DNA of 64,000 nucleotides from Linnemannia schmuckeri (taxonomy: Eukaryota; Mortierellomycota; Mortierellomycetes; Mortierellales; Mortierellaceae). The stretch covers positions 496,001 through 560,000 of the forward strand of contig JANATG010000010.1 in NCBI GenBank assembly GCA_029449235.1, read 5' to 3'. A model generated the notes under the pieces. That model saw only the letters and a list, made by a program, of their open reading frames with translations. It made no database searches and was not told the DNA's origin. The translations under genes and the position numbers were made by a program. Positions 1-13,200 of the stretch are shown one piece after another (the stretch's first letter is position 1; each line of letters starts with the position of its first letter).

Positions 1-2407
1 GTTTTCAGTATCCACGACTCCACGTCTGTCTATTTGCGCTCATGAAGGAGTGTTTGTTTGTTTCCTGTTGTTATATCTTTGCCCTCCTTCTTTGGCTTGT
101 TTGGCTCAGCAAACCGGGTCCCTGCCAGCCACTCCAAAAAGTGTGTCAACATTTCCTTTCTTCACCTCAATGGATCCCTCCCGCCACTACCCGCCAGTCA
201 GCAAGTCGCAATTATATCACCTTCGCCCACGATTGCATTAGTTGAATGGATGAGGCAGGTAATAATATCGGATCGGAATCCTTATCATTATTGTATTATA
301 TGGCATGACAATGTATTACGAAATAAAGTAACCCCCGCCGCCCTTCCTTTTGTTTTTCCCTCTCTTTTTCGTTGAATTTCTTGCACCCTTGTATGTGAGC
401 AATATGGGAATGGTTGATCCACCCAGAGAAGTAACCGAAAGCACGAAAGCACAGTCTGTCGAATTTCCTCTTTTGCGCAATCCCCGCGCGCCACCCCTTT
501 TGATGCCATTTCCTTTTTCTTTTTTCTTGGCCGCGCGCGAAAACAGTTTTTAAATGCTCTCATGGTACACCCTGTCCTGTACTAGCAGAATCCCCTCTCT
601 ACTGGGGCAGATGGGTGAGAGAAAGAGAAAGAGAAAGAGAAAAAGAGAGACCATGATTGGGTTTCCAATTCACACCAAGCGCATGCGTGTCCTATGCTAA
701 GCTGTCGTCTGTCCTCGTCCAATGCCAATGCTTCACATCCTGTTGGCCTCATATTATTTTTTTTTCAGTATATTTTTTTTGTTTGCTCACACCAAGCCCA
801 ATCGTCGCGATTTGAATTCAAAAATATAATAAACCAGAAAGGAAGTGCAACAAAAGCACCTACCCATACGAAAGAACATCATTGCTCTCGTTCAGGAGGC
901 GGGTCCGTTCAGCCTAATCAAAGATGAATCAGGAAAAGGGAAAATGAAAGGAAAGATAGTAGGGGATTAGTAAGAGCTCATTGTTATTTTGACTTCATTT
1001 TCCCCTTCGGGTCGCAAGTTCAATTCAACGGAGGAAGGAAGGTAGGATGATCAACAAGGCGATTAGGAAACGCATGCTGAGTATGTGTAAAGGGGAAGAA
1101 CGAAAAAAAGGCTTTGTTCATTGTAGACAATGGTCAAAGGAGCGTAGGCATTGAAAGGAGACTGTGTCACTACTGCTTTGTTCCAGCATATATTTTTTTC
1201 TTGATCCATCCTATCCGTTGGGCAATTGAAAAGGTACCATCCACAGACACAGACCAATCCTGGCCCGTGTCCCTTCCCCTCGGTCAGAAGGAGAGGCGTT
1301 GGGAAAGGGGTAAGAGAAAGGACTAGCAGGTTTTGGTGCATAGATGAGCTCTTCCTTCCTTTTCTCTTTTCTCTCTTTCCTGCCTTCATATATGATGTTC
1401 TTACATGTCAATCTGTCACAACAACTTTCCATAACTAAACACAAGTACTTGTTTTCTAGCAGTAACCAGTCCCCTCTTGATAAATTCATTCATGGGTCCT
1501 CCTCCTGCCTGGGATGGTAAAATGAACATGTTCTCCTTTCTTCCCGCTGTCTGCATCCCTCCTTTTCCTCCTGCACTCGACAAACAAGATCAAAAAGAAA
1601 TGGATTCGCTCTCCGATTCAGAGGATAGGAGTGAGTAAGATGTTCTAGCTTTTTTGCATTTTTGCTATCGGTCCCATTCCTTTGTTCTTGATCAAAACAC
1701 CGTGCTCGTTTCGTCCTGCTGTTCTGATCACTCTGGCAGTCAGCTTGATCTGCATAGACCCACTTATGCTTTGTTTGTTTGTGGAATGAATACAAAGAGG
1801 AAGGCAAGTAAACCAAAGCATGCAACGGGGGGAGGGATCAGAGTCAAAGAGGAAAGAAAGAGTAGGGTGCACAAACAAAAAAAAAAAATAAAAAAAAAAG
1901 AGAAGGGATGGGCGGAGTCAGAGTGCGACTGACAAGACCATACTATTCACAGAACTGGTAATATTATTCACGCTCAGCCAGTAGGGGAAGGGGAAAGAAG
2001 GAGGCGGGATGGGATGGGTGACCAGAATCAGTAGGAGTGTGTGTAGGTATGACGATTCCATAAACTGTTGAACAAACGGCAAGGAAAAAAAGGAATGCCT
2101 CGTTTGAAATGGGACATCCGTGCAGGGTGCGTGTTGCCCAGGCTAGTGGGGTTGGTAGATGTGGTGAATGCACGGCCTTGATGAAGGAGAGGAAAGGAAG
2201 GGAGTGGTGGCAAAGGAGGATTTTTAGGGTCTTGCTGGAGAGGAATGCAAGAGGATGTAGTTGATGCAGTGTGTATTTGTGGATTTTGAATTGATCAGAT
2301 GAGCCTGCGTGAGTGTGTGTGTGTGTGAATGGCTCATGAGCGATGGGAGAGGACATTCATGAGTGAAGAAGAGTGATGAGGTGCAGGGGTGGGAGTGGAG
2401 TGCTTAC
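1..2407. other. Left-edge region, no gene recognised
   Basis: About 2.4 kb in which I find no open frame with protein-like composition on either strand. It contains short purine tracts (for example GA-rich at about 616-650), A-rich runs near 1877-1900 and a short GT repeat near 2311-2327. If the orphan myristoylation exon at 2408-2446 is real, its downstream exons should lie here on the minus strand, but I could not find them. Confidence 0.4.
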
Positions 2408-2446
2408 CTCGTCGTGATCCGAGTGTTTGCTTCCACAGCAGCCCAT
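2408..2446 (-). CDS. Orphan first exon with N-myristoylation signal (partial gene)
   Basis: On the minus strand an ATG at 2446 opens MGCCGSKHSDHDE, followed directly by a consensus donor GTAAGC, so the exon is 13 codons and ends in phase 0. Gly2, Cys3, Cys4, Ser6 and Lys7 match the consensus for N-myristoylation plus palmitoylation, as in LAMTOR1/Ego1-type lysosomal or vacuolar anchors and some small signalling proteins. A CT-rich leader lies just upstream on the coding strand. No downstream exon could be joined within 1-2407, so the product is unknown. It may be a short gene with tiny exons, a decayed gene or chance. The LAMTOR1-type idea rests only on the MGCC start and is weak. Confidence 0.35.
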
Positions 2447-2495
2447 GGTTGTATGTGAAGGATGTGCGAAGAAAGGGAAGGAGGGAAAGAAGAGA

Positions 2496-3897
<1,402 letters not shown>

Positions 3898-4182
3898 ATG
3901 TACATGGATGCCTACAACAAACATCCATCGACGGATCACCATCATGCCTTAGGAACCATGCACCGGCTCACCACCAATCCGTCCTCATCGGTGGATATTA
4001 TCATCGACCAAAAAGAACCAGCAAAAGCGGATGCCCAGCGGCCTATATCTACCAGGATCCTTTTTTCTATCGCACAGAGCCTTATCTCACTACAGGGGGA
4101 GATCATCAACCTTCAGGATGCAGGAAGAGGACAAACAACACCGCAATGGCCTATACGATCCGGAACCTCTGAAAGAACATAA
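3898..4182 (+). CDS. Small hypothetical ORF, 94 aa
   Basis: An ATG-initiated open frame beginning [16 protein letters not shown] and ending SGTSERT, about 140 bases upstream of RPL34. The frame is open a little further upstream (ETIKEER before the first Met). Composition is plausible for a soluble protein ([19 protein letters not shown] could form a helix), but I recognise no family, signal peptide or membrane segment. It could be a short gene, an exon of a larger gene, or part of the RPL34 upstream region by chance. Confidence 0.25.
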   Translation: MYMDAYNKHPSTDHHHALGTMHRLTTNPSSSVDIIIDQKEPAKADAQRPISTRILFSIAQSLISLQGEIINLQDAGRGQTTPQWPIRSGTSERT

Positions 4183-4322
4183 ATGGAAACTATGATCCAT
4201 TAGAACCCATCAGCTCACTCAACACAACTCGACTCAAGGAGCACCTACGCCGAACGAACAAAAGGGCAACACAAACTAACGGACTGTCCCGTTACTTTTA
4301 TTTTGGTACCGCTATTGTAGAA

Positions 4323-5375
4323 ATGGCTCAGCGTCTCACTTACCGCCGCCGTTTGTCGTACAACACCAAGTCGAACAGGACTCGCGTCGTCAAGACCCCC
4401 GGTGGTCGCTTGACTTGGCTCTATGAGAAGAAGCCCGGTACCGCTCCCAAGTGCGGTGACTGCGGTGTTGCTCTTCCTGGTGTAAGTTTCCCCGCAGGAG
4501 TATCTTTTTATCGCGCAGGAGCAGGGCAACGTTGAGGGGAGGAGGAGAAGAAAGAGGAGGAAACTGTGAGCGGCTGGGAAGGATAGGAATCGATTGCAGG
4601 ATACCATAACGCTGCCAACTCAACCAGTAGCTATGAAACACTTGACAATCGTCTACGGACGAAGGAAGCGATCAGGAGGAGGAACTAAGGAGGGAGAGTA
4701 CTCAACTCATGAGGAAGTGCTGATGGAGCGATCGGCAAAGAAACACTTTGGAAACGGAATCAATCTTCCGACTCTCACCCAGAGTTGCAGTGTGTTGCAA
4801 ACCCGGCGTCGTACTCGACTTCCTGGCAACACATAGCAGATCGACATGCATATGCTCTCTTTCAACAGTACAGAGGAGTCTCCAGCAACGAATTTATTAC
4901 AGACTATAGAGTGGTAATGAGCCTATCGATACTCTCAGGACATTGCGACGCACTCCACTCGCTCTTTTCATGGCCTTTGTGGTGGAGCATGGCAAGAGCT
5001 AGGGGAGATCTCAGTAGACTCAAACCGGGCACTGCGTTTTTATAATGCATGCCAACCTCACAACTATACCCAGCGACGTACTACGGCGATCTTTAGGAGG
5101 TTACTATTTATTTTTACTCAATCACCAATTGACCTTCTTATCCATAATGTCCATTTCCCAACCTTCCTTAGGTCCCCGCTCTCCGCCCCACCGAGTACGC
5201 TCGCATTTCGCGCCGCCAGAAGACCGTCAACCGTGCTTACGGTGGTTCCCGCTGCGCTAACTGCGTCCGTGACAGAATCGTCCGCGCTTTCTTGATCGAG
5301 GAGCAGAAGATCGTCAAGAAGGTCATCAAGGCCCAGGCCAAGTCCGCCAAGCCCGCTAAGAAGGCCTCCAAGTAA
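4323..5375 (+). CDS. RPL34: 60S ribosomal protein eL34
   Basis: Component of the large cytosolic ribosomal subunit. Two exons, 4323-4481 and 5172-5375, join in phase 0 to give 120 residues, the usual length for eL34. Exon 1 begins [18 protein letters not shown] and carries the family signature [10 protein letters not shown] plus a CGDC knuckle; exon 2 continues [15 protein letters not shown] and CANCVRDRI, giving the second Cys pair of the four-Cys zinc-ribbon-like site, then a Lys/Ala-rich tail. The intron is 690 nt with GTAAGT and TTAG ends, far longer than most introns here. An AATAAA lies at 5418-5423. The intron was read for C/D-box snoRNA motifs and no clean RTGATGA/CTGA pair was found. 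Identification is very secure. Confidence 0.97.
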
Positions 5376-6259
5376 AGATGCGAATACACAAAAAACAACA
5401 ATGCTTGAGAAACCGGAAATAAACAACCAACAAAACATCCAGCTTTTCTTTTATGAGGGAGTTTTTTTTTCACATACAGGGCGATCTTTATCGGGTTTGG
5501 GATAAGTGTGACAGGAATTAGTTCTTTCTTGCAAGGTAAGCTCCGTAGGGGAACAATTTACTGGGGTGAGGGAGATCATTTAACGCGAGCAGGATACGCG
5601 CAGTGTTTGTACAAATGGACATGTGGAAAAACTACCACCGTTGGCCGCCTCTGTTGATCCAAACGCTTCCTCCACTGCGCATGAGGAGAAATCTGGCATT
5701 CCGATCCGAAAGCACCTCACGCTTCCCTTGCGACCTTGCGATGGCTGATATCACACAGGCCATTCGTACGCCTTGTTCTTGCATTAAACTGATATTTTTG
5801 TCTCGACGCTAAAAAAAGGTTACAAGCTTGACCACGGGCTACAATGATACCGGCATGACGATCAAGCATGCCTTTTGAGGAGCCTTTTCAGTCATTCTTC
5901 GCAATCGCAACCAGCGAGGCGATTGGCAACTAGCTATGGTGTCTGCAAACGGACAGAAAGGCAAAAAGAGGAGGGATTGTCTTCTGGTATGAAAGAGTGG
6001 ATATTTCCTTTTTCGGCACCAGTCCCCAGGAAAGGTGTTTTTTTTTATCTCTCTTCAACACAGACCCGTTTCGTCTCGCCGGTGAAAAGCTGATCAGTTC
6101 CCTTTTGCCTTACTTTTCTCTTCTTTTTTCATCTTTTTTTTTTCTAATCACCTTCTCTGGATCCGTCACGTCACCGTCAACCAGGAATCATCCACACCAC
6201 TCTAACGACATCTCACCATCACCGACACTAATCTATAACAACATCGCACGGACGAGATC
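5376..6259. other. Intergenic region between RPL34 and the DUF1279 gene
   Basis: It contains the RPL34 3' end and the promoter and leader of the downstream gene. A CT/T-rich stretch at about 6100-6150 precedes the ATG at 6260. No other coding sequence was recognised. Confidence 0.6.
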
Positions 6260-7111
6260 ATGAACCCTGCTTCCTGGACAACCCCGATCGGAACCTCGGC
6301 CATCCGTCGAGTTGCCACCACCGCCGCCATCCGATCCACTTCCGCCACTACCATGCGTACCCCAGGACTTCGCTTCTACACTGCCGCCCGTTCCTCAAGA
6401 CAGGCATCACTCTCTCAGACCCAGGCTTGCACAAACACCCTCCGCAAGGCTCTCCACCCCGTCCCCTCCGCACGCTTCTCCACCACTCCCGTACCACTCA
6501 CAACAACACGCTTGGCACCTATCATCCGCCGCGGCTTCGCCTCCACAACTGGCAAGACCGCAACGTCAGCCTCCACAACCGCCTCCCCCGCCGCTTCGGG
6601 TACCGTCGCCGCTTCCGCTCCTCAAAAAACCGGGTTCATGGACAAGATCAAGCAATTGATCAAACAATACGGCTACACCGGTGTCGCCGTCTACCTGGGA
6701 ATCTCCACCCTCGACCTCGCCGCAACTTTCATCATCGTCAAGGCCGCAGGCATGGAGAAGATCGAAAAGGCCCAGGATTACGTCCTTGAGCATTACGGGC
6801 CCTATTTCGGATATAAGCCTAAACCCCACTCCCACCCACACGAGGGCTCCGAGGCAGTGGATCTGGATAAGGTGGACGATGAGCAAGTGGGTGCGATTTA
6901 TAACAAGGCTTCGGGGCTGTGGAGCGTGTTTGTGATTGCGTATGGAATCCATAAGCTTTTGGTTCCTTTGAGGGTGGTGGCGACGAGTATGATTACGCCG
7001 CCTTTGGTCAAGTGGCTTGTCAAGAAGGGCTGGATCAAGAAGGTTGCCAAGAAGGGTGCTGCTACTTCCGGTGCTGGTGCCGTTGGCGCCGCTGCCACCC
7101 CTAAGCCATGA
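6260..7111 (+). CDS. Mitochondrial DUF1279 (FAM210/Nat2-like) membrane protein
   Basis: A single-exon frame of 283 residues starting at ATG 6260. Residues 1-115 are rich in Arg, Ser, Thr and Ala with almost no acidic residues, a typical mitochondrial presequence. From about residue 130 comes the DUF1279 core: FMDKIKQLIKQYGYTGVAVY, then a hydrophobic helix (LGISTLDLAATFIIVKAAG), a linker with HSHPHEG, a second hydrophobic stretch (WSVFVIAYGIHKLLVPLR) and the C-terminal basic segment PPLVKWLVKKGWIKK. The family includes animal FAM210A/B and yeast Nat2, inner-membrane proteins tied to mitochondrial translation and organisation; the exact role here is not shown by sequence. It converges with the methyltransferase gene, whose stop is 178 bases away; AATAAA lies at 7217-7222. 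Confidence 0.88.
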   Translation: MNPASWTTPIGTSAIRRVATTAAIRSTSATTMRTPGLRFYTAARSSRQASLSQTQACTNTLRKALHPVPSARFSTTPVPLTTTRLAPIIRRGFASTTGKTATSASTTASPAASGTVAASAPQKTGFMDKIKQLIKQYGYTGVAVYLGISTLDLAATFIIVKAAGMEKIEKAQDYVLEHYGPYFGYKPKPHSHPHEGSEAVDLDKVDDEQVGAIYNKASGLWSVFVIAYGIHKLLVPLRVVATSMITPPLVKWLVKKGWIKKVAKKGAATSGAGAVGAAATPKP

Positions 7112-7289
7112 GCTGAATTATAGGATCGATATAACTCACATACAGGAACAACACACCCCATCTCTCGGAGGAGTACAAGCATTTCTTTTAGAGTAGTCCT
7201 CTCGGGATTGTAGACCAATAAAAAAAATTGTTATACCTGATTTGTTTTTTTTGGCTTTGACAAAAATATTTACTTTTTCTATGGATCTC

Positions 7290-10200
7290 TCACACGGTCG
7301 AGGGAACGGAGGAAGGAGAGGGAAGGGCTGGAAACTGGTCAAGGATCTCGCGGAGCAACTGCGTCGCAGACTGTGCGTTCTCCAGGACCTGGAACGCATA
7401 TGTCGGCAGCAACTGTCTCCCTCCACTATGAGCAGGAGCGGACCCGGATGGAGGACACGGCACACTGGATGTTGAAGTAGGACCAGGAGTAAGGAGAGGA
7501 GCCATGGATTCAGAGTCTCCCTCCCACCGGTACAGATCCCACACTGTGATCCCCAAGCTCGACGCTGCTGCCCGTCCATCCTCCTTTACCCCAATCCCAA
7601 ACCCCGGAACAGTCGTAGAAGAAGGAGGCGGGGTCCTAGGAAGGATCAAGGACTCCAACCGAGACCCATAAACAATCTTGAGGTCCAGTTCGAGGAGTTT
7701 CTGGAACTTGGGCCGGATCCCGTACAACATATAACCGTACTGGTCGACCGCCCACTGCACCATCTCGACCATCGTCACCACTCGCTCGATCGCCTGCAGG
7801 ATCCGGTCGCAGTCAAGTGAGATCTGATGTTGTTGGTTGTCAAAGGAGGAGGCGACGCCACTAACTTGTTGTTGGCGTTGTTGCTGCTGATGACTGCTGT
7901 TGTTGAAAGTAGTGGCGGATGCGGTAGGAGTGTGATGATAGAGCTCATCCAAGTCCGTCTCCATGGCTGTAGTGCTGGCAGGTACAGATCCAGCCTTCTT
8001 ACTCTCGTCTCCATTAAACTCCTCATCATGACCAAATTTACTACCCACAGTGGGTCGGAAAGAAGAAGCTCGGCGGTCTCTAGAGCCCCTCTCCGGTATG
8101 GGCACCGGCATCGTCAAAGGAGTGTCCGTCATCGATAAGGGCGTTCCTTCTTCATCCATCGACGACTCACTATCATCCCCAGGCATATTCAAAATCCGTG
8201 CAAGGCTATGCTGACTCTGACCCCTGCTGCTCTGATTCGAGTTTTGATAGCCTGCAGAAGTGTTGGTGGTGGACACGATGCCTCGACCCATCGTTCCTGT
8301 CGACACCTTCCCCTCGAGTCTCGACGCCATCCAGGGGTCCATGGTATCATCTGTATCCGTGTCCGTGTCCGTGAACGTGTTGGTATCGGTATCGGTATCC
8401 GTAAAAAAGGCAGAGCCGCTGCCACTGCCCATCGCTCCTGCCTTGACGCCACGGGGCTTATTTAGGGGGAATATCGAAGACGAAGATGACAACGACGGGG
8501 CTGAGGAAGAAGAACGGGCCTTGGTGACATGGGCAATAGTGCCAGAAGAAGCGGCTACAGGTTCAGGAGCCTGGTAAGGGTGACGACGGGGATTGCTGGC
8601 TTGTGCGACCAGCATACGTCGGACTTGGTCCTTGACTCGAGACAACAGTCCAGGAGGCGGATTACCACCCTTTCTGACCCAATCCAACAAACCCTGGTTA
8701 CTACTACCGCCAGTTGTCGAGGTGGGGGTCGTCGAGGGAGCAGCAGGAGCAGTGGCGGCAGGATAAGGAGCAATGGATGCCAACCCACCCGTAGATCCCC
8801 GTCGTCCACCAACGGCACTAGAGCCCTGAGAGACACCACTACTATGATGACTCCCCGTCAACCGCCACCCCACAACAACACTATACAGAACATTTTTCAA
8901 CTCGATCATACAAGACCCCAACTGCGCCACATACTGGATCCGTTCGGGATGGTTCTTGACATCACGGTCCTGAAAGGGGATCTTGGCCATCGATTCGCGG
9001 AAGAGTCGCATCCTCCCCTGTTGGTCGTACTGGCAATGATGGAGAACAAAGAACTGGAGGGTTGTCGAGTTGAGGAGGGTCAAGAAGTAGATCAGGGGTG
9101 GACACTGCTCGGCGTCGTAATGGCTCGAGAGTTTGTTGAGCGTCAGGTAGATGCACTGGTTGGTCACTGCTAAGGAATCCGTGTCGAGGAAGAAGCGTTG
9201 TCGGGGCTGGGTCTTTGAAAAGTAGCCGTAGTTGATCGGGTGCACAATCTTTTCTGGCACATCCGCCCTACACATATGTAGAATAATTCGTTGTGTTGGT
9301 TAATAATATGCATACAGAAGGAGACAAATGCACACGACAAACAAACAAACAGTCAGCACAGACACAATCAAATGCAAAAGGACACTCACCCGCACTGATT
9401 GGTCGAACAAAAGGCAACACCCTCATCATCGACCGCTTGCGGCTTGCCGCTTGAAACAACTTTTCTTTTGGAAGCCAACCCTGGTTGGAAATGAGACCTA
9501 ACATCCGTCAGGTAATTCCACAACGCCTGAGAGCCCTCAACCCTTTGCTCCACCTGCTGCCGAAGGATCTTTACCGATTCCTTATCAACCATACAAAGCG
9601 CATACATCCGCTGTGGATCCGAGGTCGGGACACAGTAAGACTCTGCAGGTGACCCTTCCTTCTTACTCAACCTCTGACGGTCTCGTCCTTGCCAGAACTG
9701 TCCTTCCCGATGCAGAGCCTTGTTCGGGACGGCCGAGGTGGTAGCACTTGATGCACCGCCTGCCGTTGTTGTTGCTGCTGTTGGTGGACCCTCGGGTGAG
9801 TTCTTCCCGTTCCAGTACAAGGCGGGTCGAAACCATCGCGATGTCATCTCCTCACCAAACATGGCCCGTGCATACTCCATCCGGACCACGAGGCCGTAGA
9901 CAGGGTTGGTATTGGGGCCTCGATGCCACAGGAGAGGTTCTATTGCTCGTAATCGATTCATCTTTTTGGTTCCGGCTGAACATATTGCTCCCAAATCCTG
10001 GGTGAGAGTCAGCATGTAGGTCGTCAACACTGATGCAGGCATCATCGGCGCAAATGAGTATGTGTAAGTCGCGGGCGCTGTCGCCTCATCGCCTTTGCCA
10101 CTGGCAGTAGCGGTAGTGGGTGTCGCCGACGGCGCCATGATCACTGCAGCTAATTCCTCTCGCGTCTTTCTTGACACCATAATGTTCACATCATTATTGT

Positions 10201-13200
10201 TGTTGGTGGCAGATCCGACCACAAAAGACGAGGACGGTCCAACGACCTGAAGTTCCTCGTTGGCAGAGAACATCATGTAGTCCTGCAGGATCCCAGCCAA
10301 CGGTTTGTGATGATCGGTATGTCGAAGAAATACGGTTCGATGATCTCCAAGCGGCAGGGGCGACAAGGACATGGATGACGAAGTCGAGGGTAAGAGGTCG
10401 TGGGGGATGGCTCGAATCTTGAAGATCAGCGAATCGGTCTGGACTTTGGAGAAAACCTTGTAGGGTTCAAACTGAAAAAACTCGTCCATCAGACAGTTTT
10501 CGAAGAGCCAAGCACTGCATTGCATGAGAAAGCAGTAATGGGATTAGATTTGGTAGAATACAAGTTAAAAAACGCGTGAGCATTAGGAAATTGACAAGGG
10601 AAAAAATATAATTATGCTAAAAGCAACAAAATGAACATACCGCAGCTTAACAGCAAACTCGAGGGTTAGCCATTGACTTGCTATAGTAGGGGAGGACAAG
10701 AACGTGTCGATTAGCAAGAAAAATAGAACATGAATTAATATTACGACCTTTAGCTAACCGTACAGCAAAAGAATAGAGAAGAAACTCACCAGTGATCATG
10801 CAGACAACACCCTTGCCAGGTTTGATCCTCTGCGCGGCGAACCAAACAAAGTACCCATAGGCTTGCATCATGCCTTTGGACCCTGTCGGTCGCACCTGAG
10901 TAGCAAGCTTTTTTGTCCGCGGTGACTGAAGAACAGACTCCGAAGGACCCTTGCTCAGCCGATCGCCACTAGGTGTCATCGTCGCCTCTGACCCAGAATC
11001 ATCATCTCCGGTGTCGATGATGGTCGATGGTGTCAATCGCTCTTCCTCCTCGAACGCAATCTTGGAAGCCTTGGTAGACGCTCTGGACTTTGTTTTGAGT
11101 GCAGGACCCAAACCCTCGGACAGGCCTGTAGGGGCTGCTGCTCCTGCAGCAGAGGCAGCGGTGGCGATGCTGGCGCCTAGGATGCTCCAATCATAGACTT
11201 CTGGATCGGGAGCGCTGAATGTTCCAGTCTTGCGGATCATGTAGGGCGGGTTGGTGACAATAAAGTCAAACTGGAGACGCGACGGGGTCCGAAGTTGAAG
11301 GATACAATGCCGGTCCCAGGAGGTTTTGGGGCTGGTCCCATCGGGGACGGTGAGCTGCAGGGTGTCGCTTCGGAAGAGATGAAGCCGAGGAAGCTGAGGA
11401 AGCTGAGTCCGCTGCTGCTGTTGGTATTGGTGATGTGGTGGCTTTTGATGTGGGTGGTAGTGGTGGCGGTGATGGTGGTGATGGTGGTGATGGTGGTGAG
11501 TATGGTGTGAAAAGGACTCAACGTGTTGGACAAGCGGCATAAGCGCCACCAAAATTCCGCACCGCGCCATCCAAAACGCGAACCCGTCCAGCTCAATCCC
11601 CCAGACATTCTCACAGATCTGGGTCAACAGGAGTCTACAGGCTGCTTCGGATCTCCATATCGTCTCTGAGTGATCCCGCTGTGCTTCTTGGATCAAAAGA
11701 CGGACATAGCACGAAAGAAAGGTCGACACGCCCAGGCATGGATCCAACGCCGTGGGGATCAAGGATTCTTGATGAACGAAAGAAAGAGGTGCCGACAAGA
11801 AAGATGGCATTGACTCGACAAACTGGTCCAGAAGGCGACCCCTATCAACGATAGTGCGCTTCCACATAAAGTCCACTACCCCTGGCGGTGTATAAAACTG
11901 TCCGTGGTCCTTCTGGTGCTCCTTGGCTGTCATCGAAAGGATGTGAGTGGTATAGAGCTCGTTAAGGATGACATCGAAATGAATCGAGTGAAGGCTGAGG
12001 ATATCGATCGCATGAGCCTCACGTTCAAAGGGACTCTCCCGATCCGATGCAAACAAAACGTAGTGCCAAGCAAAGAGTCCGACAGAGTCCATGGGATCCA
12101 CCCCTGTGTCTGATTCTTGTTTGTCGACATGTTGTGGCCATCGCTGTTGCGAACTATAAGTCCGACTGAGGGCTTCCTTGATCGGATTGAGGACATTATC
12201 CAGATCATCAAAGAGGTTCAAAAACTCCCTCAACTGAGCGAAGCCGTCTCGACGACCTAAGTCCGATCGATCCTGCTCCATATCAATACCCTCCATTGCT
12301 GCTGCAGCCGTTGTAGGATCCCGACTTGATGGCCTACCATCAAGGAGACGAGTCTGCATAAGCCAGCACACAACGCTTACAAAAGCGGTCATTAACGCCA
12401 AGAACTCGATCGTAGACCTATAGAGATCTACAGCTGTCGTTGATCCATCCAAGTCACCCGCAGGACCTGTTGATGCTCCTGCTGGTCCTCCGATTGATAA
12501 TGGCGTTGTTGTGGCTGGGGCAGGTGTAGTTACTCCTGAAGTAACAGGCGTGGTGCTCAAAGAGCGAAGGCGGATGTCAGGATTCAATGTTGCAGCCCGG
12601 CCACCAGCTACACCGCTCTCGAGAAGGAGATCTGTGTCCGAGTCCATATCTGTCTCCGTATCCATGGCTTCAGGGCGGTACGAAGTGGATGTGGATAACC
12701 GCGAAGGCGGATAGCGAGAAGGCATCCTATGTCGCCTGCTGCTATCCATCACGTTCAAGTCATCAGAGTTCCTGTTTACCAAGGGTGCAGATGGTGACGA
12801 AGGTGATGAAGATAAAGAACGCGAAGGTGAACCGAGCAGTGATGAAGACGGCGAGGACAGAGATGAAGATAAAGCATGGGTGGGAATAGGAGTGGAGTTG
12901 TTGATGCTGGGATCATTTGTGGAAGAAGGATAAGAAGGGGTGGGAGATAAAAGTTCCTGCAGGTGAGCCAAGGATCGGACGAGGGTGGGACGAATCGTCA
13001 TAGGCTGTTCCTGAGACGAAATATTATCTCTGGTCGCAAAGGCGTTGTGCGACTGTAACATGCCGTTGAGCAGGTCCAGGAGCACGCGTTCTAGATTGGG
13101 ATGGACTGCGTTGATGTCGTCTACAGTAGGTTAAGTGAGTCCAAAAAAAAAAAAAAAAAAAAAGAACCCCAAAATAACCATTGCGATACCATAAAAGAGT

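Noticed and set aside
4482..5171. C/D-box snoRNA in the RPL34 intron
   Set aside because: A TGATGG-like motif exists near 4720, but no matching C (RTGATGA) and D (CTGA) pair with a terminal stem was found.
8529..9173. 214-codon plus-strand open frame
   Set aside because: Antisense to methyltransferase exon 5; no family resemblance.
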